Source of the DNA: Conoideocrella luteorostrata
Lineage: Eukaryota > Ascomycota > Sordariomycetes > Hypocreales > Clavicipitaceae
Length of the DNA stretch: 64,000 bases
Direction: 5' to 3'
Assembly (NCBI GenBank): GCA_032433595.1
Contig: JASWJB010000048.1
Location: forward strand, 1 to 64,000
The position numbers were made by a program, and so were the translations under genes. Of the stretch, positions 1 through 10,444 are shown piece by piece. The notes below the pieces were generated by a model that did not search any database, had not been told where the DNA came from, and worked only from the letters and a program-made list of their open reading frames with translations. Position 1 is the first letter of the stretch, and every line of letters begins with the position of its first letter.

Positions 1-20
1 AAAAGAAAAGAAAAGAAAAG
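1..20. repeat. AAAAG microsatellite at the left edge
   Basis: Four tandem copies of AAAAG. On the minus strand this is a pyrimidine tract inside the first intron of the GABA transaminase gene; it has no evident role of its own. Confidence 0.8.
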
Positions 21-49
21 TCCAAGGCAAAGCTGAGCTGCGCACTTAC

Positions 50-354
50 ACATCCAGAAGCATGTTGCCATCCGGGTCGGAAATGTAGTTGCCCACGCTT
101 TGGGTATAATCAGCCATCATGTTGATGCTGCGCGTCTCAAACACCTCGTCCAGCGCCTTGACAGCCTCGGCGGCCCTCGGGCCGGGGATCTTTGTCTTGA
201 GGATCGGAGCAGCGGGCTCGTCCTTGTGGAATGACTTGGCGGCAGCCATGCGCATGGCTCCGGCGGTGCCAAAGGGCCTCTGTGCCACGGACGTGCCCCG
301 GAGGGACAGGGCCACGGCAGGTCGGGCCACGCCAGCAGCGCGGAGGGCCGACAT
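50..354 (-). CDS. gatA: 4-aminobutyrate aminotransferase, first exon (partial, runs off left edge)
   Basis: N-terminal exon of a fungal GABA transaminase, the PLP enzyme that moves the amino group of GABA to 2-oxoglutarate and gives succinic semialdehyde in the mitochondrial GABA shunt. About 101 codons are visible from the ATG at 354-352. The first 40 or so residues are rich in Ala, Arg and Ser with almost no acidic residues, as in a mitochondrial presequence. They are followed by a segment ending DPDGNMLLDV that is characteristic of the start of the folded enzyme in this family. The exon stops inside a codon at a GTAAGT donor (49-44 on the minus strand), followed by a pyrimidine-rich intron that continues beyond the window. 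The PLP-binding lysine lies outside, so activity cannot be judged. Confidence 0.85.
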
Positions 355-3085
355 GGTGGATGTGATTGTGAAGGTGCGGTGCTGCCGGTCTGCTGTTGCT
401 GTTGCTGTTGCTGTTGAGGCGAGCGTGTGGTTGTAGGAAGCAGCTTTGTTTTACGTATATGTATGTGTATGTGTATGGGCGACTGCGAGTACAGAGGAGG
501 GGCGCGGGCGCGGCGCTCGGATACAGACAGACGCAGACAGACGCCGACACTGCTAGATGGGGACGCCGTATCGCGGTCCGCCAGGCAGAATCTCAGATTG
601 TCCAATTGGGCAGAAAAAATCGCGAGAGCAGAGGCGCAAAAGTGTTTGTGGGAGGAGAGCAGAGTTGTTGGTGAGAGCTTCCGGAGCTCCCCCCCCCAAG
701 GTTTTTATCACCGGCTCAGACCGGCTTATCTGTGGGGAAAGCAGTACATTCTCCGTACGTTCTCCGTACGTACTCCGTGCACGTCGTATGTAGTACGGTT
801 GGGAGCTGGCGGGGGCGGGGGAGGGGATGGGGGGGGGAGACGGGGGGGCCCTTGGCGCTCCTTGCGCGCGCAGCTAGTGGCTGCTGTGGCCGAACATACA
901 TACTGCAGTTACGGAGTAGTTAGTACGGAGTACACACACTACATCATGCGTGCGGCGGCGGCGTCTGGGGTGCGCTGATGCGGGCGAACTTACACACCTG
1001 GTATGGTATTGTATCGCGGATGCACTCGTGTTTCGGGCAGTATTTTACAAATGAAAGATGAAATAAAGATAACAACAAAATAACAACAAAATAACAACCA
1101 TAATTTGGAACATTCTTCTCTCTGCAGCACTGTACAGCCACAGCCCCAAAACCGCTGGGCATTGAGTGCTGTGCACTCTTTTCTACTCTTGTTATCATGT
1201 ACAATGTTCGATTCGATTCGTGGCCGGCTCCCCCCCCGGGCGGCAGAGCCACCCACCCACGCTAGCCCTGTGGCCCCGTCTGGCGGGAAACCCATTGGCT
1301 GGCGCTGCGTCGTGGTTACGTACATATTTGCTTAGAGGGCGCACCGACGTCGGCGCCTGCGGGTGGGCGGGGGGATGGCGAGACATTCAACTGCAGAGTC
1401 AATCAACTGGTACAGTACCGTACCGTACAGAGCAGTGTCATCAGATAAGTATGCCCACGAATGTAGGAGTAACTAGTACTCTGTAGGAACTTGGCACATC
1501 GCTGCTCGAGCACTCCGTAGGTGGGAGTCATTATGGAGTAGAATATCACGGATTAGATGCCGCCAGCTAATACGACCAGGCGACGATGACACCCCCGTCC
1601 CTGCGGTGTCAGTCGAAATAGGAAATTAAAAAAAAAAAATAAGATTCGTCCAGCATCGTTGGCACATCATGCGGCGTCTTTGCCCCGCCACGAAACCGCC
1701 ATTGTGGCAGCTACAATGCAGCGAGTACTCCGTACAGAGCTGTACTGTACTGTACAGCACTGCAACTCATTCAGCGGTCTAATAATTATATAATAGCAGA
1801 GTTAGTCCCCCAAGCTCCCAAGCGCCCCAGCTCCAACCCCGCAGCCGCCCCTGCGCCCAAGAGGGAATGCCGGGCGAGAAAATGTGTACTCCGTAACGAC
1901 AAAACAGTTACTAGTTATTGTTGAACCCAAGGCCGGCCCGGTTCCCCATGCCCCCCCGGAACTGGCCTGCCATCCGGTCCCGGTGCACGGCAGCCGGCGA
2001 ACAAATATGCAATGGTAGGGAGTCATAGCCCTGTTTACTACTCCGTACGGAATACTCTGCATGCACAATCAGTACGGAGTATACCACTGCATTTTGGAAG
2101 GGCTGAAAAGAAACCACTCAGCGCCGTCCCTCGACACGGCATTTTCTCAATCCACCATAGCGAATTCTACCTTGGCTGTCATGAACGGCAGTTATTGTGA
2201 ATGCATAGGTTGACACAACCAAGACAACGAACGCCCTCACGTGGACCAGGCAGCATTCCACCTGCAACCCACCTGATGAGCTTAACCCTGCCGCTAGTCA
2301 TGGTTCCTCTGGCACCACCGCCCACTCCCACCGCAAGCATCTGGGGCAGATTTACGGAGTACTCAGTCACCTCACTCGATCGGCCGCCGACTGTGTCTTC
2401 CCCCAGTACGTCCGGGCCCCGTGGCCTCCGTTTTTGTTCCGAGACGGGCTCCCGGTGCTGCCGAACTTGATATCGCTTGTTCATGCCCTTCAGATGACCC
2501 TGCATTTTGTTGACTACAAGATAGTTGCGAGACATTGCTGGAACAAGTCTGCTTCTTCAGTGAGCATGAAAGTACAAGAAAGACCTGATATCCGGTTGCA
2601 GGTTGACGCGGCTTACCGAACACACTGCGTCCATACTTACTAGCAAGCCAGCTACGCGAAATCATTTACTCGCCTGCTCGGCGAAACGTACCTCAGACTT
2701 CGTAGCATACAACAACCGGTTCGCACATAAATTTACTAATGAGCAACAGAAATGCGAGTAAGGACCAGTGGTGCTCCTCGCAACATATAAGCAGCTGAAC
2801 CGTCTACGGGCTCGGAATCTATTAAGCCAAATGCTTCTAATTATGCCATGGTGATGCCATCTTCCAGTCTAAGTCGCCATCGTTTCATTACACAACACCA
2901 AAACGGAAAAGTCCAGCCAGTGATAAACGCCCTGTCGCAATAGACAGTCAATAAGACACTTGCAAGCGCTCGATGATAAGAAAACCTGACAAAACCGCCA
3001 TGATCTGAGAGGAAAGAATGCATGCGCCAGGTGTGATCAAAGCACACAAATGCTAACAATACCAGTCATGAGGGCGAGACGGGAG
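355..3085. other. Intergenic region between gatA and the CLC gene; no gene supported
   Basis: About 2.7 kb holding the presumed upstream region of gatA and the 3' side of the CLC gene. There are several open frames, including one of 183 codons on the plus strand from 427, but they are low-complexity (CAG/GTT repeats near 392-416, G and C runs near 690 and 800-850) and resemble no protein I know. Seven perfect copies of the 9-mer TACGGAGTA, or its complement, lie here. A TGTACTGTAC tract is at about 1,738-1,755. Confidence 0.6.
910..2361. repeat. Cluster of the 9-mer TACGGAGTA (seven of 16 copies in the window)
   Basis: Perfect copies of TACGGAGTA or its complement TACTCCGTA start at 910, 924, 1726, 1887, 2039, 2073 and 2353. 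Others start at 7764, 8000, 8007 (overlapping the previous one), 14262, 14484, 25807, 43161, 54654 and 58853. With equal base use about 0.5 copy would be expected in 64 kb on both strands. None falls in a coding exon called here, and both orientations occur. It could be a regulatory site, an insertion target or the remnant of a small repeat; the sequence alone does not decide. Confidence 0.75.
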
Positions 3086-6062
3086 CTATTCCTCCTTTTC
3101 CTCTAGCTCTCTCACGTATTTTACAAAAGTCTTTTTGTGAATCTAAAGAAATGTAAACGTTAGCTGCTATGGTTGCAACAAGCCAGGATAACACTAAACT
3201 CACCATGCCTCTAAATCGCCCGTTTTTTGAAGCACAAATGTACCGCAAACCAAGTTTGACAAAACACTCGTACACAAGGTCCATAGGAGATCGAATGTCT
3301 AACGAGACAGGAGCCTGCATGACCGTTAGCTGAATACCCTGAGAGATGGAGCTTGCGACAGGCACGTACGGGGTCGATGTATGGAGTGAAGTCGGTGGGG
3401 TCGAAGACATCGTCATCATCTTCGTCGATGCTCGGTACTCTATCCATGAGGCAAAGACTTGTCTGCTCGTCTTCAAGCTGATCCAGAGCGAACTCGAGAT
3501 CCGGGGCTGGTATCAGGCCCACGAGTATATCATGCCGGAGAATGGGCAGGCCGCCATCCAGTTCGCCCACACTGTGTAACAGCTCAAGTTTAGACCGAAG
3601 ACTTGTGGCTGGCACAAGGGGCGAGGCCGTAATGTCGATGACTCTCTCGCGACGAGTATGAGGGAGAATGTCAGCCAAGTCACTCGTGAACACGGGCTTG
3701 CGCTTGTTATCCAGAAATGGATATGAATTCATGCTTGTCAAGAGATCCTATGATTGTTGTCAGCCGACTTCTCCATCATGGGCTGGGTTGTCATCAACAT
3801 ACGTAGATACTGTTGGGCTCAATGGCATCGGCGGTCCATTTCGCGACCAAGATGGTGAGAGAAAAGGGGAGCACATAGTCCAAGCTGCCGGTCAACTCAA
3901 ACAAGATGACTGCGAGCGTGACTGAGAGTCGTGTAACACCACACATGGTAGCTCCAGCTGCGATAAACGCATACACTCCTGGTTGAATACACGATCCATC
4001 GGCAGCCGTGGCGCAATCCCCGAAGATGGCCCAGTTGGGAACTGAGAGGACCAGCCACTGCACCAAGTGACCGATGACGCGGCCGAACAAACCGCCCACC
4101 ACCATGGAAGGAATGTAAATCCCGGCTGGTACTTTCTGTTGCCAACGCATTAGTAAAGCGTGCTTTACATTAAAGAAGAAAAATAGAAATCTCTTCTGTG
4201 GGACGCCACTTACGATGCCAAAGGTGATGACAGTTAGGAAACCCTTTATCAGGAAAGCCGTAATTAGGACTACGAGAATGGAAGGAATGTCGTCGACAGA
4301 TTTTGGGCAGAGTCCAAGCTCGTCCGTGTTCTCATCGTTACCATCGCAAGGTGATGCTAGGTTAAGCAGTAGCTTCGCCACGGGTTCCTTTACCAATGCA
4401 TTCCAGAAATTCAGCAAACCTGTGACGAGAGCCACAAGAAAGACTTCCAGGATGGGGTATGTCTTGATGACGCGAATGCGTCGGAAAGTCTGAGCCCAGT
4501 ATTTGGAGGCCTTGATGAACAGTGCACCAAGAGCACCGCCCAATACGCCAACAATGACAAAACTGATCAGCTCAAAGTACTCCCAGTCGATGAGATACCG
4601 GACTTGAAACATGACAATCTTGTGTGTGCCATACGGATTCAGAAATTTCAGGGACAGGGCCGCAATTATACAGCAGAAAAAAGTCCTGAATAAAGTTTTG
4701 GCAGGGAAGAAGTAAGCCACCTCCTCCAGCCCAAACAAGACTCCGCTCAGGGGAGCACCGAATGCGACTGCAACCCCGGCAGCAGCAGCGGCGGATAGGA
4801 TCTCTCGGCGCTTGCCATCGTTTCGGTCGTATTTAGGGAAAAGCCGACACGCAATATTTCCAACACAAGTTGCAATGTGAACATAGGGGCCTTCTTTTCC
4901 CAGGCTTAATCCAGACCCTACGCTTAGGACGAGCGCAAGCGACTTTATAATGAGTGTCTTGAGACCCAGAAACCCATGCAGCACAAACCCGCTGAGTATG
5001 ACTCGAACTTCAGCAACTCCACTACCAGCGGCAGAATAGTACACCATGGGTGGGCTGGGTTGTTGTGATTCGTCTCGCTGCCGGGGGCTGGCACTGTCGT
5101 CGCTTGACTCACCACCAGCGGGCTGAACCTCAGCTGCGAGATTCTCGTCCAACGTCGTGAGTTGATATGCCGATGGCACAACCGTCTTTGTCAACAACGC
5201 AATCCAACAGGACAGGCAGGCCAGACTGATGACAAATATCAGGTATACCAGAAAGTCGGTCCACATTTCGCCAAATGGGCTATTTGGAATGGCCTCGGAC
5301 CAGCTTTTCCAATCCTCACACTTGCCTCGAGGGCAGCATTTCTACACAACAGTGTTGGTTAGTGGTTTCGCACCATCGCTAAAGTTGCCTTCCACCATAC
5401 GCACCTTTTCGTTCATGTACCATGACTTGGCGCAGTATCCATCCTTGAAGTCAAACACAGTCACCTCTGCCACATCAACTACATAAGCAACCAACGCAAC
5501 GATAAACCCACACAAGGCACTCAATATCCACCCTTGAGAGCCATCAAAAGCAACACGCACGCGACCCCAGAAGTCCTTCCTGCTTCGTAGAGCCTTGACT
5601 CGATGAGAGTCTGCTATAGTGTCGTGCACCCAGTCGGTACTGGTGAACTGATCATACCAAACTCGTTCGTGAGGAAAGATGGAGCCTTTGGATTCTGCCA
5701 TGGACGAGGCTCGATCGGCCAATGCCTGCATAAGCCTCTGGCCCCACGAGCCATGTCTGCTGTGATGTCGAGTCTGTCGAACGCTGCCTGGGCGCCAATC
5801 AATGTCAACTGGTGAAAGTCTGTGTGCCTGGTGCCCAATGTTAAAGCCTACCTTGATAACTGTGATTTCTCGTCATATGTGGAATCCGTGGTGAAGGAGC
5901 ACCATCTCCTCTCGTTCTGGGCGGTCTTGATGTGTTCAGTAGTAAAGGGGAGCGCTCGTCTGGCTCCAAGCTGGAACCGTCACGATTTAGGAAGTTGTGT
6001 CGACGAGCCGCTAGCGGTGAAGGTGGCTGTGATCCGGTATAAGAGCCCTCACGGTCTGCCAT
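3086..6062 (-). CDS. CLC-family voltage-gated chloride channel/antiporter with C-terminal CBS domains, seven exons
   Basis: Member of the CLC family of intracellular Cl-/H+ exchangers and channels (Gef1/ClC-3 type), expected in Golgi, endosome or vacuole membranes. Exons, all minus: 6062-5852, 5808-5405, 5341-4214, 4135-3803, 3747-3370, 3314-3204, 3142-3086. All introns are GT...AG, and the joined frame is open for 873 aa. The N-terminal about 200 residues are cytosolic and Ser/Pro-rich up to the first helix. Recognised motifs are GSGVAEVR (about 311-318, the GSGIPE position), GKEGP (353-357, with the gating Glu), a second Glu in LFGLEE, and KVPAGIYIPSM in the anion pathway. The C-terminal 200 residues carry a CBS pair ending in a charged tail (VRELEEKEE). 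The intron at 4213-4136 is a multiple of three and could be retained without a stop, but the spliced form gives the conserved FGI-KVPAG join. A transport role is firm; the exact organelle is inference. Confidence 0.93.
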
Positions 6063-8200
6063 GGTGATCTGTTGTTGCTTCGCGGAAGCCGATTGTGTCG
6101 AAGAAGGTGGTTTCGGGTCTCGAGGCTTACGTGTAGAAGGATTCCATACGGATTTCAGGATAGGGTGCAGCGGTTGAGGCGATAGTTTCGCCGAGCCACT
6201 GCCTAGGGCAATGTAAGATAAAAGACTTGGTTGATTCCGCGTACACGACTCGGGCGAGAGATAGAAGAAGCCACCACAGTAGAAACGGAGGATGACAGGC
6301 GGCGAAGGAGGTGGCGGAGGCGGCCCGACCGAGAGTTCCTGTCTATATGCCGAAGTGCAAATAAGACGGAGAGGAGCTTGCAATAAGAGAAGCGGAGGGA
6401 GGTACGAGCAGAGAAGAAGAAGCAAGATCAGCTCCTTCCCATATCATGGTTGATAGTTAGGGCGTCTGGTTCATTCCGTGGCAAGCACAAGCTTCGTTCA
6501 GGGTGTCAGCGCCAGCTTGGATGGCGCCAGCTTCAGCCTGGGCTTTACCAAGTATGATGGCGGCGGGTAGCCTCGAGCGCGGTGGCTCGTATTGCAAGTC
6601 AATGCAGTCAAGCTTCACGAACGTGCTGCGTCAAGTGGTGGCTCCAGTGCCTCACGTGGGCGTCGATGTTTCAACTTCGCCCGTTGCCCAGACCTCAGAT
6701 TAGGCTTGAGCTGTCTCTGACCTCATGTCGACACCCGGAACGCCTCCAACGCCGCCCTCTTGCTCTGTGACGTGACCTCGTTGACCCTTGTCAGCAATCA
6801 GATGGCTGCTCCACCACTGGGGGTCGACTGGCCGAAACACCTGGGCCAGATGACCGAATTTGAGAAAATGACCATGCCATGCCGTGCCGTGCCGCTACTG
6901 GTCCTGCCTTTGTCCATTTAAACTTCCCGTCTGTCGCTCCAACAGCTGTCTGTTCATTGTGGGAAGAAAAGAATAAAAGTATACACCTATGTATGTAGTA
7001 TCGCGTCGAGCGGCATCTAATGTTACCCTCGTACGACAATGAAATCTGCTTGACCCTTGACATCCTGCCCTCTCCTTATGCCCGCTGTCGGTGCACTGTC
7101 AGGTCGGCGAGTCATCGGTGCTTGCTGCCAAGGTCTGGTTGCACTGAAGCAGGTGCAGCACGCCATAGTCGAGTGCCGCTGCCTGCCTGGGGACTAGTTG
7201 GCCGTTTCATTGGCAATCCAGACCCGCTGCCCCGTTAGTGCATCGATCCCAATCCAACCTGCTGCAGAGGAACTACTACTGGCAGTTGTGTTTCCGAAGC
7301 TCCGAGATCCGATGGTTGCGCAGGCCACAACCAGTGGCTACCTCTATAGTACTTAAAGCCAGCTCATTTCCAAATGCTGTCCCACCACACAATGTGCCTA
7401 ATATCGGCTTCTGATGCCGCAAGCACACCATTCTATCCATCTCCGCTCAAATGAGGTTCCAACGCGGTCACTCAAAGCAATCCATTGACGAATTGACGAC
7501 CTTTGTTTCAAATGCGGCGAGCTAGGTTGCGAAATGAGTGGCAGGTGACAAGCGGCCGCTCGGAATAGAACCAACAGCCTGGCAGGCATCAGCAAAGTCC
7601 GATTCAGCAGCCAGGAGAAGACGCAGATTTCGCATTCACTGGCATGATGGACCAGGTGAGTTTGATGCGTTCGGTAGGCTGGGCCGCAGCGCATAGATTT
7701 TGTCGCTTCAACTGCCACTATTCGGCTCCGTACCCCGTATTGTCATAATAAAGCATCCTCTTATACGGAGTAGACTTAATGTCGTAATGAGTTTGATAGC
7801 AAACTGAGAATTAAATCAATGACACCAAATGGTCAACTGCAAAGAAAATAATCTGGGATTAGACACATCCAATTAGCCACGAATGTTCCTCATTGGTAAT
7901 AAGTCGGTGCTTAACGGATCTGGCTGACTCTAGAGAGACATGCTTGGAAGACATGTACCTGCACTAGGTGGCACAAAGTTTTCATACACCCGTCCACCGT
8001 ACGGAGTACGGAGTACTCCTCCCACAATGGCCCTCCTTATCTTATCTTATCGCTCTTCAGCCAGGAAATTTTCCCATGCCAGAGAAAAAAAAAAAGCTGT
8101 CCCGCATCCGAACAACCCCAGCGCAAAGTTACCACATTGCTGCACCCCAATTTCTACGTAGTTTGTCAACACTGACGTACGTGAATAAATTCTCGTCATC
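6063..8200. other. Divergent intergenic region between the CLC gene and SAS10
   Basis: Upstream region for two genes transcribed away from each other. The CLC side (6,063-6,430) continues an open frame upstream of the chosen ATG but lacks conserved sequence, so it is taken as leader. The SAS10 side holds three TACGGAGTA copies (7764, 8000, 8007), the last two about 190 bases upstream of the SAS10 ATG and overlapping by two bases. No other gene is supported. Confidence 0.6.
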
Positions 8201-10090
8201 ATGGCAAAGAAAAGAAAAGGCTCCAGCCGCAACGCCGGTCCAAGTGGCCCAAAGGAGCTCGATGCAGCCGATGCCAAACTTGGTCCCATTAACACATACG
8301 AGGATGTCGCGGATTCGGAAGACGAATACTTCATCAACCGAGACACCATAATGTTGGACGATGGACCAGATTCAAAAAGGAGAAGAAAGGAGGATGAGGA
8401 CATGGAACTTTCCGACGAAGAAATCTTAGGCTATGAAGACTCTGAATCCGACGAGGACGAGGACGAGGACGAGGACGAAGAAGATGCACGACCGCAGACC
8501 AAGTCCAAGAAGGGCTCAAAACGAAACAAGAATGGAGACGAGGATGATGAAGATGGAGAGGAAGAAGGGGAAGAGGAGGCTGGCTGGTGGGGATCTTCAA
8601 AACAAGAGTACTATGATGCAGACAATATCGAGACCGAAGCTGATGCTCTTGAAGAAGAGGCCGAAGCCAAACGACTGCAGAAGAAGAAGCTCTCCAAGAT
8701 GAGGGAAGAAGACTTTGCGTTTGATGGGGATGAATGGCTTACTGGAGAGCTTGGGTCTGGTGATGACGAAGAGAAGGTAGTTGAGGTGCTTAAGGATATC
8801 GAGGTCACGCCCGACATGGGTGCAGAAGAACGAGCCCGACTCCTGTCGACGAGATACCCAGAATTTGAACACTTGGCAACTGAGCTGGAAGAACTTCAGC
8901 CTGCCCTGAACGATCTCAAAAAAGAAGCTGCTGATCAGCCAGGGACGTCAATCGAAGTCATCAAGTACTGGGTCCTGGGGTGCTATGTCGCTTCTTTGAC
9001 CAGCTACTTCGCCGTTCTCACATCACCTGCCAGAGATGCAAGTAAACTGGCGAAATCTATGCCGCCCTCCGATATACGTGACCACGATGTCATGGAAACA
9101 ATATTAGAGTGTCGCGAGGCTTGGGATCGGGTAAAGAACTTGAAATCTGCTATCGATCCGGACGAGCCCGCCATATCTCTTGCTGCGGAAATGGACGGCG
9201 AGTACGCTTTAGATGATGCCCTGGTTTCATTAGATCAAAAGAACGAAAAGAAGAAGAAGAAGAAGCAGCTATCAGACAAGAAGGACAAGGTTTCTGCAGC
9301 CAGACAAGCCAAGAAGCTCGAAAAAGCCAAAGCTATCGAGAGCAGTGTTGCCGATCTTTATAACCTACCTGTTGTCTCCGGAAAGTCAAAACGCAAAGCT
9401 AAGGCTGCCTCGATCGAGAACGAAGACGATAACTCAGACTTTGGCGAAGAGCATACTTTGGATGCCCGCACAGCGGCGGACAAGGCTGCTCGTAAGAAAA
9501 GTCTCAAATTCTATACGTCGCAGATCGCACAAAAGGCCAATAAGCGTGCTGAAGCTGGTCGTGACGCTGGAGGAGACATGGATATCCCGCACCGTGAGCG
9601 TCTGCGAGACCGTCAAGCTCGCCTGCTTGCCGCAGCTGCGAAACGAGGCAAGAAAGATTCTCAACACGGCGCTGATCTTGGTGGTGATAGCGACGGCGAT
9701 GATGACGGTGCTGCCAATGCTATTCGTGATGATGAGGATGAGTACTATGATATGGTGGCACAAAAGTCAAACAAGAAGCGTGATGATAAAGCCGCTCGAT
9801 ATGCCGCGTATGCTGCAGCCAGCAAGGCTGACAGGGTGGTAGAGAATGAAGAGATTGGTGAGGATGGCAAGAGAAAGATTACGTATGCCATTGAGAAGAA
9901 CAAGGGCTTGACACCGAAGAGGGGCAAGGATGTCAGGAACCCGAGAGTCAAGAGGAGGAAGCAGTACGAGGCCAAGCAGAAGAAGTTGAAGAGCATGAAG
10001 CCCGTCTGGGTCGGTGGTGAACCCAAAGGCGGGTACAGAGGAGAGCTGTCTGGTATTAATGCTGGTGTTGTTAAGAGCGTTAAGCTGTAA
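8201..10090 (+). CDS. SAS10: SAS10/UTP3 family nucleolar protein (small-subunit processome)
   Basis: Single-exon protein of 629 aa. Yeast Sas10/Utp3 is a U3 snoRNP component needed for 18S rRNA maturation in the nucleolus. The order is typical: a basic start (MAKKRKG), a long Asp/Glu-rich stretch (about 45-190, with a GAGGAC repeat at DNA level near 8,447-8,480), a helical Sas10/Utp3/C1D region (about 220-320), Lys-rich linkers and acid patches, then the conserved Sas10 C-terminal domain (about 550-629), where the chain turns strongly basic and ends NAGVVKSVKL. The start ATG is the first in frame and is preceded by a purine-rich leader. Length and domain order match fungal orthologues. COG1 follows on the same strand after about 350 bases. 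Confidence 0.92.
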   Translation: MAKKRKGSSRNAGPSGPKELDAADAKLGPINTYEDVADSEDEYFINRDTIMLDDGPDSKRRRKEDEDMELSDEEILGYEDSESDEDEDEDEDEEDARPQTKSKKGSKRNKNGDEDDEDGEEEGEEEAGWWGSSKQEYYDADNIETEADALEEEAEAKRLQKKKLSKMREEDFAFDGDEWLTGELGSGDDEEKVVEVLKDIEVTPDMGAEERARLLSTRYPEFEHLATELEELQPALNDLKKEAADQPGTSIEVIKYWVLGCYVASLTSYFAVLTSPARDASKLAKSMPPSDIRDHDVMETILECREAWDRVKNLKSAIDPDEPAISLAAEMDGEYALDDALVSLDQKNEKKKKKKQLSDKKDKVSAARQAKKLEKAKAIESSVADLYNLPVVSGKSKRKAKAASIENEDDNSDFGEEHTLDARTAADKAARKKSLKFYTSQIAQKANKRAEAGRDAGGDMDIPHRERLRDRQARLLAAAAKRGKKDSQHGADLGGDSDGDDDGAANAIRDDEDEYYDMVAQKSNKKRDDKAARYAAYAAASKADRVVENEEIGEDGKRKITYAIEKNKGLTPKRGKDVRNPRVKRRKQYEAKQKKLKSMKPVWVGGEPKGGYRGELSGINAGVVKSVKL

Positions 10091-10444
10091 ATGTAGAATA
10101 ATCATCGATAAATGTACATATGAACCATGTTTAATTTGCCTTGTAATAGCATGCCGTGATTGTCGGGTTAAATTATGTTGAATCTACGTAGTACGGCACC
10201 TCGAACCCATCTTACACGAGTACGTTGCCCCACCGGAGCCATTCTGCTATGCTATGCGCCAGCCAGCAATGCCACACCTCTCGCCTCTCACTTCAGTAGA
10301 GAAAGACGCACGACCTTTCCCGCGCAGCGCGAAGTACGCACGGTTTGCATCACCCGTATGCGCCTTGAGTTACCTTGCAATGTTTGATGCTTTCTTCATA
10401 GCCACCAATAGAAACATCCCGACCATCAGGCGCCAATCGCCACA
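10091..10444. other. Short spacer between SAS10 and COG1
   Basis: About 350 bases with the SAS10 3' end and the COG1 promoter. No gene or clear element seen. Confidence 0.6.

Noticed and set aside
117..978. Long overlapping frames of 100-183 codons on both strands upstream of gatA
   Set aside because: They overlap each other and the true exon, are low-complexity (CAG/GTT and G-run tracts) and carry no family motif.
8433..9842. Frames of 89 and 165 codons inside SAS10 in other plus-strand frames
   Set aside because: Shadows of the charged, repetitive SAS10 coding sequence.
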